NCBI GenBank assembly: GCA_032718865.1
Contig: JALUTQ010000041.1
Coordinates: 1,612,001-1,676,000, forward strand
DNA length: 64,000 bases
Direction of reading: 5' to 3'
Origin: Tilletia caries
Taxonomy: Eukaryota > Basidiomycota > Exobasidiomycetes > Tilletiales > Tilletiaceae
The notes beneath the pieces are model-generated. The model was not told the DNA's origin. It did no database searches and was given only the letters and a program-made list of their open reading frames with translations. A program made the position numbers and the translations under genes. Positions 38,250-48,912 of this stretch are shown in pieces. Within the stretch, counting starts at the first letter, position 1. Each line of letters opens with the position of its first letter.

Positions 38250-40823
38250 ATGCGGTTCGCGACCATCGCGACAATCACGACCGTGCTCTGCCTGAGCTTC
38301 TCCTTCGCCTCCGCGTCTCCCCTGGGACTCGGCTTCGGCGCCAACATATCTACGTCCCCGCACATCCCCAATCCAGATTACATCATCGTCGGCGGCGGCA
38401 CAGCCGGACTCGCCCTGGCCAACCGACTAAGCGAGAACCCATCCGTGTCCATCGTGGTGCTCGAAGCCGGCGGTGACTTCAAGAAGATGATTCCCGAGGG
38501 CGTCTTCATCGATGTTCCCGTGGCAGACGTGCTCGGGTGCGGAGCGGACAGGAGCGATAACATGCAGGAGAAGACGGACTGGGGCATCGTTACGGTTCCT
38601 CAGGCGGGGGCTAACAATCGCAAGATTCGGTATGCAAGAGGAAAAACGCTTGGAGGGTCGTCGGCACGGGTACGTTTCTTCATGCGTCATGCAGGCTATG
38701 AAATCTTTTTTCTGACGGCACATATGAATACCTTGTTTCATACAGAATTTCATGATTTATCAAAGACCTAATGTGGGCAGCATGAGTATGTGGCAAACTT
38801 TGACAGGTGACAAGTCTTGGGGATTTTTGGGCCAGGTCCAACGAGTACGTGCACTCAAAAAGCTCTACTGATTGTACAGGCTCTTGCTGATTCACTTCGT
38901 CCCTCGATACGGAATGTGCCGGTCCCAGCTTCAAGAGGGGCATCACATACACCAAGGCCGACGCCAGACATAACGACGTCGTTCCCATTCCTGATGACTC
39001 GGCTTCATTCGCACCCGCTGGTGGTGCCTTGAAGGTGTCCTACCCTCGCGAACCAGCCAAATTCAGCTTCTCTATGGCAGAATCCATGGTCGAATTGGGA
39101 TACCCCAGATCGCCAAGCTTCAACAAGGGAACCTTGGACGGCGTCCAGTTCGCCGCTACCACCATCGACCCGGCCAACAATGGGATCCGATCCACCTCGC
39201 GCGACTTTTTATGCTGCTGCAAGCGGCCGGGTCAATCTCAAGGTGTACACGCGCCAGGCCGCTATGCAAGTCGTCTTCGATAAGTCCACCTCGCCCCCGC
39301 GTGCCATTGGTGTCCGGACTGTCGACGGCTCTCTGGGCGCCGCGACGATCTACGCAAAGAAGGAAGTCATCCTCAGTGCAGGTGCCTTCCAGAGTCCCCA
39401 GCTCCTCATGGTCTCCGGTATCGGCCCTAGCGACCAGCTGAGCAAGTTCAACATCCCGGTCACCTACCTCAACGAAGCCGTGGGCAAGAACATGCAAGAC
39501 CACATCTTCGCGGGCCCAACCTACCCGGTCAGCGTGTCTACGCTTACCAAGTTGGCGACGAACAATCTGTTGATCTTGTCCGAGGTGCTGAATATGAGGT
39601 TGACGGGGAACGGGCCTTTGACGAACAATGTCGCGGATATGCTTGCATGGGATCACCTTGAACTCGAGCACATTGAGTCGGATCGGAGCGGAGGTGCTGG
39701 ATACGTACCCGAGCGACCATCCACACATTGAGGTATGTACGATTCCTTGAAGCATTGGGGAGGTTCGGTGATTGCACAAACTCTCACTCTGTTTTCTGAC
39801 ATTTAATTCGCGCGATCTTTTTCAGTACATCGTCGCTCCAGGCTCTGTCAAGAACTTTTCCAATCTTGTAAGTCGAAGAGTACCTGCCCTTCTTGTTTTC
39901 ACTGTGCTACTAAACAACGAGCCCTCTCTCCCTCTCTTCCCCTCTGGACAGATCGCTGAAAATAAAGTAGACGGCAAAAACGGCCAGCAATACGCCAGCA
40001 TCCTCGGAGCGCTCGTAGCTCCGCGATCATTGGGCAGCGTAACGCTCAAGAGCGCCAGCATGGCAGATCTGCCTGTCGTCGATCCGGCATGGCTGACGGA
40101 CCCTGTTGACCAAGCTGTCGCTGTGGAGTCATTCAAGCGGATTCGAAGGGTGGGTGCTGCTGTACAGAACGTAGGCGATATGAGGGGGGGCTTCCGTTCT
40201 GACCGCTGACCCTCCATTCACTCTTCAATGTCTGAGCAGATCTTTTTCGACCAAAGCGATGCAAAAGATCGTGACCGGCCCCGAGTTCTGTAAGCGCCAC
40301 GCCTGCTCTTTGACCGCATCTCACGAGCTCTCCACTGACAAACTCTTGATCCCCCTCCCTCTCTCGCTTTCAGTCCCCGGCCCGAGCGTCCAGACAGACG
40401 CGGAGATTCTGCAGTTCTGGAAGAATAACCTGATGACGGTCTGGCATGCGGCCCGGACCTGTGCCAGTGAGTTCAGGAGAGGATTGGTCCCTTTCGAAAC
40501 GCGTCCAAGGTTGTTCCTGTACTCACAGTCAGACTTCCCCCTCACGGAACCTGCCACCCCAATCAGTGGGCCCACTCAGCAAAGGAGGGGTTGTGGACTC
40601 GCAGTTCCGGGTGCACGGCGTGAAAGGTTTGCGCATCGTCGATGCGTCTGCCTTCCCTCAGCTGCCGTGAGTTGAAACAAGCTGGAGCGTCTATAGTGCT
40701 TACAAGGTCACGAGGTACTGATGAGATCAATGGAATGAGCTCCCTTGCAGACCGGGTCATCCGCAGAGCGTCATCTACATGATGGCGAATCGTGCGGCGG
40801 ACTTGATCCTCGGGCTTGCCTGA
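38250..40823 (+). pseudogene. GMC oxidoreductase, copy 5 (four frameshifts as read)
   Basis: The exons are 38250-38669, 38746-38844, 38929-39732, 39826-39867, 39952-40149, 40240-40289, 40374-40466, 40567-40666, 40751-40823. Extra single bases occur in exon 2 (five T at 38824-38828), twice in exon 3 (five T at 39206-39210, and the CACC change near 39651-39658 shared with copies 4 and 6) and in exon 6 (five T around 40242-40246). Exon 4 keeps four T, unlike copies 4 and 6. The rest is almost identical to copy 4, including the promoter. Confidence 0.85.
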
Positions 40824-41349
40824 AGTTGCCGGGAGCGAAACTTCGATCCGCGCAGAACGATCGCGACACGATTCACGAACACAGCCGAAGTCAAGACCAC
40901 GACCAAAAATCTAATATTCATCACGACTTCACGACTCGCGACTCTCGACTCACGACTCTCGATTTCGCAGGCTCAACCAGCTTCTTGTAACCATTGCAAT
41001 GTCACACTTATCATCGCCAATAGCCTGCAAGGCTTCGGGCACCTCGGATGGGGCTTCCAAGCCCAAAGGTAGCGAGGTGGTAGACGAGGTGCACTTAGTG
41101 GCCTCATTTTTCCATACGCTTCTTATTGAACGGCTGTTGTACCCACGCTCACCCTTGTAACACACACATACCCCCCTCCCTCCCCCCTCCCTCCCTCCCT
41201 CCCCCAAGGTACGTAAAGGACTGATCTTCTCTCCCTCCTCACGTCTTCTTGGCTCCACCAGCTCCTCGCAGTGCACGCTCGATTCCACCTTCCTCTTCTT
41301 TCTCCCTGCTTTGCTTTACCCCCTTCCACCGTTAAGATTTCAAACGACA

Positions 41350-43925
41350 ATGCGGTTCGCGACCATCGCGACAATCACGACCGTGCTCTGCCTGAGCTTC
41401 TCCTTCGCCTCCGCGTCTCCCCTGGGACTCGGCTTCGGCGCCAACATATCTACGTCCCCGCACATCCCCAATCCAGATTACATCATCGTCGGCGGCGGCA
41501 CAGCCGGACTCGCCCTGGCCAACCGACTAAGCGAGAACCCATCCGTGTCCATCGTGGTGCTCGAAGCCGGCGGTGACTTCAAGAAGATGATTCCCGAGGG
41601 CGTCTTCATCGATGTTCCCGTGGCAGACGTGCTCGGGTGCGGAGCGGACAGGAGCGATAACATGCAGGAGAAGACGGACTGGGGCATCGTTACGGTTCCT
41701 CAGGCGGGGGCTAACAATCGCAAGATTCGGTATGCAAGAGGAAAAACGCTTGGAGGGTCGTCGGCACGGGTACGTTTCTTCATGCGTCATGCAGGCTATG
41801 AAATCTTTTTTCTGACGGCACATATGAATACCTTGTTTCATACAGAATTTCATGATTTATCAAAGACCTAATGTGGGCAGCATGAGTATGTGGCAAACTT
41901 TGACAGGTGACAAGTCTTGGGGATTTTGGGCCAGGTCCAACGAGTACGTGCACTCAAAAGCTCTACTGATTGTACAGGCTCTTGCTGATTCACTTCGTCC
42001 CTCGATACGGAATGTGCCGGTCCCAGCTTCAAGAGGGGCATCACATACACCAAGGCCGACGCCAGACGTAATGACGTCGTTCCCATTCCTGATGACTCGG
42101 CTTCATTCGCACCCGCTGGTGGTGCCTTGAAGGTGTCCTACCCTCGCGAACCAGCCAAATTCAGCTTCTCTATGGCAGAATCCATGGTCGAATTGGGATA
42201 CCCCAGATCGCCAAGCTTCAACAAGGGAACCTTGGACGGCGTCCAGTTCGCCGCTACCACCATCGACCCGGCCAACAATGGGATCCGATCTACCTCGCGC
42301 GACTTTTATGCTGCTGTAAGCGGCCGGGCCAATCTCAAGGTGTACACGCGCCAGGCCGCTATGCAAGTCGTCTTCGATAAGTCCACCTCGCCCCTGCGTG
42401 CCATTGGTGTCCGGACTGTCGACGGCTCTCTGGGCGCCGCGACGATCTACGCAAAGAAGGAAGTCATCCTCAGTGCAGGTGCCTTCCAGAGTCCCCAGCT
42501 CCTCATGGTCTCCGGTATCGGCCCTAGCGACCAGCTGAGCAAGTTCAACATCCCGGTCACCTACCTCAACGAAGCCGTGGGCAAGAACATGCAAGACCAC
42601 ATCTTCGCGGGCCCAACCTACCCGGTCAGCGTGTCTACGCTTACCAAGTTGGCGACGAACAATCTGTTGATCTTGTCCGAGGTGCTGAATATGAGGTTGA
42701 CGGGGAACGGGCCTTTGACGAACAATGTCGCGGATATGCTTGCATGGGATCACCTTGAACTCGAGCACATTGAGTCGGATCGGAGCGGAGGTGCTGGATA
42801 CGTACCCGAGCGACCATCCACACATTGAGGTATGTACGATTCCTTGAAGCATTGGGGAGGTTCGGTGATCGCACAAACTCTCACTCTGTTTTCTGACATT
42901 TAATTCGCGCGATCTTTTTTTCAGTACATCGTCGCTCCAGGCTCTGTCAAGAACTTTTTCCAATCTTGTAAGTCGAAGAGTACCTGCCCTTCTTGTTTTC
43001 ACTGTGCTACTAAACAACGAGCCCTCTCTCCCTCTCTTCCCCTCTGGACAGATCGCTGAAAATAAAGTAGACGGCAAAAACGGCCAGCAATACGCCAGCA
43101 TCCTCGGAGCGCTCGTAGCTCCGCGATCATTGGGCAGCGTAACGCTCAAGAGCGCCAGCATGGCAGATCTGCCTGTCGTCGATCCGGCATGGCTGACGGA
43201 CCCTGTTGACCAAGCTGTCGCTGTGGAGTCATTCAAGCGGATTCGAAGGGTGGGTGCTGCTGTACAGAACGTAGGCGATATGAGGGGGGGCTTCCGTTCT
43301 GACCGCTGACCCTCCATTCACTCTTCAATGTCTGAGCAGATCTTTTTCGACCAAAGCGATGCAAAAGATCGTGACCGGCCCCGAGTTCTGTAAGCGCCAC
43401 GCCTGCTCTTTGACCGCATCTCACGAGCTCTCCACTGACAAACTCTTGATCCCCCCCTCCCTCTCTCGCTTTCAGTCCCCGGCCCGAGCGTCCAGACAGA
43501 CGCGGAGATTCTGCAGTTCTGGAAGAATAACCTGATGACGGTCTGGCATGCGGCCCGGACCTGTGCCAGTGAGTTCAGGAGAGGATTGGTCCCTTTCGAA
43601 ACGCGTCCAAGGTTGTTCCTGTACTCACAGTCAGACTTCCCCCTCACGGAACCTGCCACCCCAATCAGTGGGCCCACTCAGCAAAGGAGGGGTTGTGGAC
43701 TCGCAGTTCCGGGTGCACGGCGTGAAAGGTTTGCGCATCGTCGATGCGTCTGCCTTCCCTCAGCTGCCGTGAGTTGAAACAAGCTGGAGCGTCTATAGTG
43801 CTTACAAGGTCACGAGGTACTGATGAGATCAATGGAATGAGCTCCCTTGCAGACCGGGTCATCCGCAGAGCGTCATCTACATGATGGCGAATCGTGCGGC
43901 GGACTTGATCCTCGGGCTGGCCTGA
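41350..43925 (+). pseudogene. GMC oxidoreductase, copy 6 (three frameshifts as read)
   Basis: The exons are 41350-41769, 41846-41943, 42027-42829, 42925-42967, 43052-43249, 43340-43389, 43476-43568, 43669-43768, 43853-43925. Extra bases are in exon 3 (the shared CACC change near 42751-42758), exon 4 (five T at 42955-42959) and exon 6 (five T around 43342-43346). Amino-acid differences from copies 4 and 5 in exon 3 (VSGRANL, SPLRAIG) show that it is a distinct copy. Homology to the tandem unit stops right at the end of this gene (43925), which marks the right edge of the array. Confidence 0.85.
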
Positions 43926-45858
43926 AGTTGGAGGGGAGGGAAGAGGACTCTTGCCAGCCGCAATGCGAGCCGCATGTTGCGGGAGAGCGGGCGGGCGAAG
44001 ACTCGTCGGGTCGCGATGGAGGAGCGTCGAGCGGGTCGTCGGCATGCTTCGGCGGGACGGGTCGAGGCTTGAAGATGGGATCCCCTCCCTTCCTTCAGCC
44101 AGGCGCCCGTGATCCTTCTTTCCTCTCGGCCGGTTTACAGTTACATAACGATTCACGATTCCAAAAAATATCTCTCTTACACGTCACGGCATACGAAACC
44201 CTTGCACACGGATGCGACATTACGAATGGGAGGTGGGAAAGGGGGGCGAGACCGCAACGACGATCCCCGACATGTCTTGCATCACTGCTCCATTTTTCCG
44301 AGGCAGGGCCGAAGTCGGCACCATTCATGTGCTCGTTCCCCTAAAGATGGAGATACTGCCTAGAGCAGGACGAATAAAATGCAGCTGCCATAAATTTGTC
44401 ACAATTGCGCCCAGGACCATGCATCCGACCCTGACGCCTGACTCTGCTGCCCCAAAGGCATGCGCTGTCCGCAGCGAAAGTATCTGCTGACTCGCGCTCA
44501 TTCAACAACCTCGCCAGCGCCAGCCGGTGGAACGTTGCTCAAGGGTTGGTGATGAGCTTGCACGCGACTGGCTGGCTGCACCTGTTGGAAAAGGAGGTGT
44601 ACATTGGAGCAGTGTTCAAGACCGTGGGAAAGTTATGATCGTCAGTGCACGCCACCGACAAGACCGTGGGAAAGTATGTAGGGCGACAATGACATCTCCG
44701 CCAACACGGCCAGCAAGTAATCTCAGCATGCTCTCGCATCGTCCCTTCTCGCCACCATGTTCACCGTACGACCAGCCCAGAGACTGCCAGATGTTTACCA
44801 GGCCCAGCCAGCCATGCAGCCCCAACAGCAACAGCAAGAAGAAGAACAGACAGAAACGTTCAATACTCTCTCAGCGTGTAAGTAGCCTATTGTGCCTTCT
44901 CTCCCGCTATGTGACCGGCTCTGACCACGTCAATCTCACACATACGAAACCCTGAACGAGATCAGCAAGAGCGCCTTTGGTATTATGTTCTGCATCCTTC
45001 TCCCTGCAGTGTTTCTCTGCCGTGCATCATGACCTCGCGCTTCTCCCTGGCCTTCCTTGGCACCGCTCACACTTTCGTCCCCGATCAGGACAAACCGTAG
45101 CTGGATCCCGTCACGGCCTTCATCGGCAAGGTCATCGTACCCTGCCAGGCCCAGCGCCCAGGTCTCGCACTTGCTGACGATTTCCCGCTACCTCCGCAGT
45201 ACCCCGACTTGGGTTTCTACCTCAGCTACCATGACCATGGGTACAACCCGGCCCGGCTCGCTGGCGTCACCTGCGTGAGAAAGGACAGCTTCTCTGGGCG
45301 TCGTGCACGGCGAGGGCCTCGACGCTTGCCGAAAAAGTCCGTGCCGTGTCAAGATGTCGAGCTGTGGGTTACCATCCTAAGTGTTCGGTACAAGCGCAGA
45401 GGAGGGAGGGGGGGAGGGATGGGAGAGAAGTACGATTGAGCAGACAACCAGGGAGAAGGAGAGAGCGAGGGACGTAAGAGACACCAAAGTGCAGATGAAC
45501 AGCAAAATACACCGTCCACTCAGTCCCTCGCCGTCATCGTCGCGGTAGCAACGGTCGACGCACGTCTCAGGGTCGCTTTCCCCGTTGCCCTCTTTGTTTT
45601 CGCGATCTCAGCTTTGCGCCGAAGGAGCTTGATGGCGGGGTGCACATGTACGTCTGTGTGCGCTCATCACTCATCGTCCATGCTGGAGGCTCCTGTGGCC
45701 TGGTGGCGATATTGAGGCTTGACCCATGGTACAGGAAAAGGAAAAATATGTGTGCATGTTTGAAAGAGTCAGAAGATGGGGACACATAAGAAAGAATCAA
45801 TGAATGGCAACGCAGGTGTATCACTCCTCCGATCCATGCTGCGGGGAAGGGGGATAAA
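43926..45858. other. Gene-poor stretch with gene fragments
   Basis: No complete gene is recognised. Two remnants can be named: a fragment of the Afi1-like gene at 44487-44600 (listed separately) and a stretch at 45028-45260 that reads like a short secreted or enzyme remnant (MTSRFSLAFLGTAHTF, then YPDLGFYLSYHDHGYNPARL) but is cut by a stop and a frame change. A Gln-rich short frame at 44758-44880 is followed by a possible intron. The motif AAGACCGTGGGAAAG is repeated at 44619-44633 and 44660-44674. Confidence 0.4.
44487..44600 (-). pseudogene. Fragment duplicated from the Afi1-like gene
   Basis: About 100 bp match 49515-49612 with scattered differences, including the shared stretch CGCTCATTCAACAACCTCGC. 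On the minus strand it reads a degraded version of the SHPVARKLITNLSTF segment. Homology fades after about 44600. It is a small displaced copy of the neighbouring gene, 5 kb away and in the same orientation. Confidence 0.8.
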
Positions 45859-46558
45859 CAGTCGCTGGTCAGTGAGTGATAAATACTCGACAGCACACCA
45901 CAAAACAAAGCTACAAGTCCGTATGAAAGCGCGCTTTAAAGCCTATCACACAGTGAGCATACTGTCCAAGTTTGAAGTGAAAAGGAGGTGTTGGTGAGGA
46001 GCTATGGTGCTGCAAAGGTTGTGAGAGCGTGGGTTAGCAGACTGAAAAAAAGGAAAAACGTTTCAAACACCAACCAAGCGATCACCACAACGTAAAGGAC
46101 CCATACAGTCTCGACAGAAGTGAGAGCGTAGCACAGCCAGACTACACTACAGGTGAGAGAGAATAAAAATCTTGAATGGTGACAGAGCTATGGGGGATGG
46201 GGTCGAGCCCAACCTGGGGAATCTGAGGTTGATCGTAAATTCAGAGTTTTGTAAAATTTTGAAAATAGAAAAATTTCTGCCTCAGACACTGCTCTGGTGC
46301 CCTGCGTCCCCTTCGACCAAAAAACTTTATCACTCACTGACCCCCTCCTTTACCTCATTTGGCAGATCACTGTTCACCGACCTCCATGGTCAGCAAGTAC
46401 ATCAATTCACAATCTGAAAGCTGGAGAATATGCATGACTATCTCTGCTATCGTTCCTTCTAAGTGACCAAAGGTGGTTGTGTTGTGTTGTGATCACGTTA
46501 CTCGAGAGGTGATCGCCAAAATTTTGGTTCAGATTTATCACTCACTGACCAGCGACTG
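45859..46558. mobile_element. 700 bp inverted-repeat DNA element
   Basis: Perfect 26 bp inverted repeats begin CAGTCGCTGGTCAGTGAGTG (45859-45884 and 46533-46558). The first eight bases equal those of the 213 bp TA-MITE at 26779. The flanking dinucleotide is AA on both sides rather than TA. A third copy of the inner repeat (TTTATCACTCACTGACC) lies internally at about 46326-46342. No transposase is seen. Confidence 0.75.
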
Positions 46559-46680
46559 AATATCGCTGAGGTCGACTTGGGGCATGCTCAACGACAAGAG
46601 ATTGATCACCAAGGCACTGCTGTACTTGTATTTCTATAGCTGCATAGGCCTCTTGCGCCTGGGTCGGCAATCTACTTGAT

Positions 46681-47249
46681 TCAAAAAAGATTATCGTTGA
46701 GGGCGAATTGAGATTCCTCAATGTAACCTCTCAGAGCTTCGGCATCTTTACGAGCCGCCACGAGGCGGGCCTTGTTTGCATCCGACAAAGCCGAATATTC
46801 CACCTGAGATAATTCCGCTATGACGTTCTCATGCTCCTGTAAACGTTCCCTGGCATTACCTGCCCCGCGCACGTAGCAGAAGAAGCAGCTGAACGTCAGT
46901 TATACTGGTGTTGGGGCAGGGTCGGCCGCTGACATGTAAGCACTCACGTAAGGTTTCGCGGAGAAACACAACCCGTTCTGGCTCTCCTACCGCTGGGCTT
47001 CCTTTGAAGCAGCCGAACAAGCTGGATAAGAATCCGCGAGATTGAAGCTGTACGTCACAAAGGTATAGGTGTCAAATGTCGGGTCGAAGAAACGAATTGA
47101 CGAGGCGGAACGATCATTCCACTCACACTACGCGGCAGACCCGAGCAAGAAGGGCAGTCCGTCGTGCGCGGAACGGGCGCGGAGTTGACGACGGTGGCGA
47201 GCAGGACGAAAAGGTAGGGAAGGAGGAAGAGGAAGCGAGGGTGCAACAT
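46681..47249 (-). CDS. Small secreted protein A (SSP-A)
   Basis: Exons 47249-47127, 47047-46948 and 46859-46681 join in frame to 133 residues. A strong signal peptide (MLHPRFLFLLPYLFVLLATV) is followed by VNSAPVPRTTDCPSCSGLPRS. The mature part then has a Cys/Phe segment (GFLSSLFGCFKG) and a charged helical tail (ARERLQEHENVIAELSQVEY onward) of coiled-coil character. I do not recognise the family. The intron positions and the frame of exons 2-3 are supported by the paralogue SSP-B, which keeps the same layout (LQxRG.., CFKG, xxNARER/xDAIRN, then the helix). A TATATATA box lies at 47382-47389, 133 bp upstream. It could be an effector-like protein, but that is inference only. Confidence 0.7.
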
Positions 47250-47925
47250 TGTCGTTGGGGTTAGATATGTATGTGGTGTTTGTGGCAGCAGTGAGCAGAG
47301 AAGCTGGAAGCTGTGGAAGAGGACTGAAGTTGATGTGGATGATGGGAGGAGAAGCTTGGGTCAGAGTGGGCAGCTCGCCCGTATATATACATTTACATAC
47401 CATCAACCTTCCAACGTTTGGTTGTTGGCTGTGCAATGCTGCGTACCTCGGCTGTGGCCTGTGGGCAGTACAAGGTGGCCAAAAGATGGAATGATGAGGT
47501 GAAAGATGAGGGCGTCAGTCCGTGACCCGTGTACGCCCCGGCGGGGCGCGGGAAAACCATTAGCCGGCAGTATCACAGACGTCAGTGTAGCCCCGAAGGG
47601 CGAAGGGTCGAGACTCGAGACTGGAGTGATTTCGGGAGAATGGGAAGATTGTTCAGGTCCAAGATGAGGGCGACGTACGCCCCGACGGGATATGCATTGT
47701 ATTGGCCAAGAGTTCAGCTTTGCCCCGACAAGCCGGTACTGGGCTGTGTGGCCTCGACCGCTCCAACAGAACAAGCGCCGGGCACCTTTTGTTTTGAGAT
47801 TTGAGATGGATTCAAGGACAACGGGGCGTCGTCCGGAGATGCTCTGAGATGGTCGGGTTTACCAGCAGGAGGATGTGGGATGATATGTGGTAAGGCTGTG
47901 TATTGCTACTATTGACATTATCATG
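47041..47925. repeat. Segmental duplication, copy A (direct repeat of 58980-60580)
   Basis: The duplicated block covers intron 1, exon 1 and about 650 bp upstream of SSP-A. It is essentially identical to copy B up to about 47850, then shows four clustered substitutions before homology ends near 47925. Both copies have the same orientation. Confidence 0.92.
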
Positions 47926-48912
47926 GGTCTGGTCAACTGGGGTCCAAGTAAACTTCGGAAGGAGAACGATGCGTGGGAACAGCAAAGCGTTTGTGAACGC
48001 AACAAACAAACAAACGTTCATAAACAAACAAAGAAACGAACGACTCAAACTCGAAAACAAACGTTCCAAAGGCGGGATGACTTGGATCAAAAGCGAATTA
48101 TCGATGATAATGCTCAACTGCGCACTGCAAGGAAGAACAGGGGCAGTCAGATGGCGAGCAACGGATGTGGTAGCAACGATAGGAAGGACTGCGGCACCAC
48201 CGTGGTCTTAACGGTTGCGACGCGTTCGCAGCCTAGACAACAATCATAATCTCCTCATGCTTTCGTCCTCACGCCTCCACTTACCAAAGACAACCACTGC
48301 TTCGCGACCTTCTCCTCCTCCACCACTCTCGATGCTCTCCTTCCCCAAGAAAGGCCGGAGGAGCCTACTGAACCTTTGCTTTGCCGCTTCATGTGACGCC
48401 TCATGAGAATGCTGACGAGCGCCGTGGGCCAATGATCTGCAGATCTTCCGTCCTTCCGAAAGCGTTCTCTTTAAGCCCATCACGGATGGTAAGGTCCTTC
48501 TGACCTTTCTGGCCCTATGACCCTTCTCTTCTTTTTAACCCTTCGCCCCACTGCCGATAACGTTACCCTAAGGCCCAACTCTCTCTCAGTTTTCTCTCTC
48601 TCTCTCTCCTCTCTCTTTCTCCCCTATCCTCACATCTTCTCCCTGTGATTCGTAACGAGTTCCGTCAAGAAAAACTCGAACGAGGACAAAGTGTACGAAA
48701 TGAAAATACAACTTGACAATTAGAGTGCTCCGAGGCACCCCAGCATGACATACTACAAGAACATAAAGAGAGAGGGAGGAAGTACCCTGTCACACCGCAA
48801 AGTGCCGAACGAGGGGAGTGCAGGAAGATAGGCCTTGACGGGGATGGAACCGAAGGGCAGAGAGAGAAAAACGGGAACCGTCCCTGTGGGGGTAGATCAG
48901 TCAGGAGACGGC
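47926..48912. other. Gene-poor spacer
   Basis: No gene is recognised. There is an ACAAACAA-type low-complexity run at 48000-48062 and a CT-rich run at 48590-48630. The last ~250 bp may be the 3' UTR of the Afi1-like gene. Confidence 0.4.

Larger units (their letters stand above)
28520..43925 (+). repeat. Tandem array of GMC units (period about 3.1 kb)
   Basis: Start codons of copies 2-6 are spaced 3186, 3100, 3103 and 3100 bp. Spacers repeat the same order: minisatellite, the GGGGCTTCCAAGCCC..GGTAG segment, a C-rich run of variable length (for example 34966-35002) and a TATA-like box. Copies 4, 5 and 6 differ from one another at very few positions over the whole unit, so the last duplications are recent. 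Confidence 0.93.

Noticed and set aside
47128..47436. Open frame across the promoter of SSP-A (and its twin at 59067-59375)
   Set aside because: Present in both copies only because the DNA is duplicated; it covers the TATA box and intron 1 boundary and lacks coding character.
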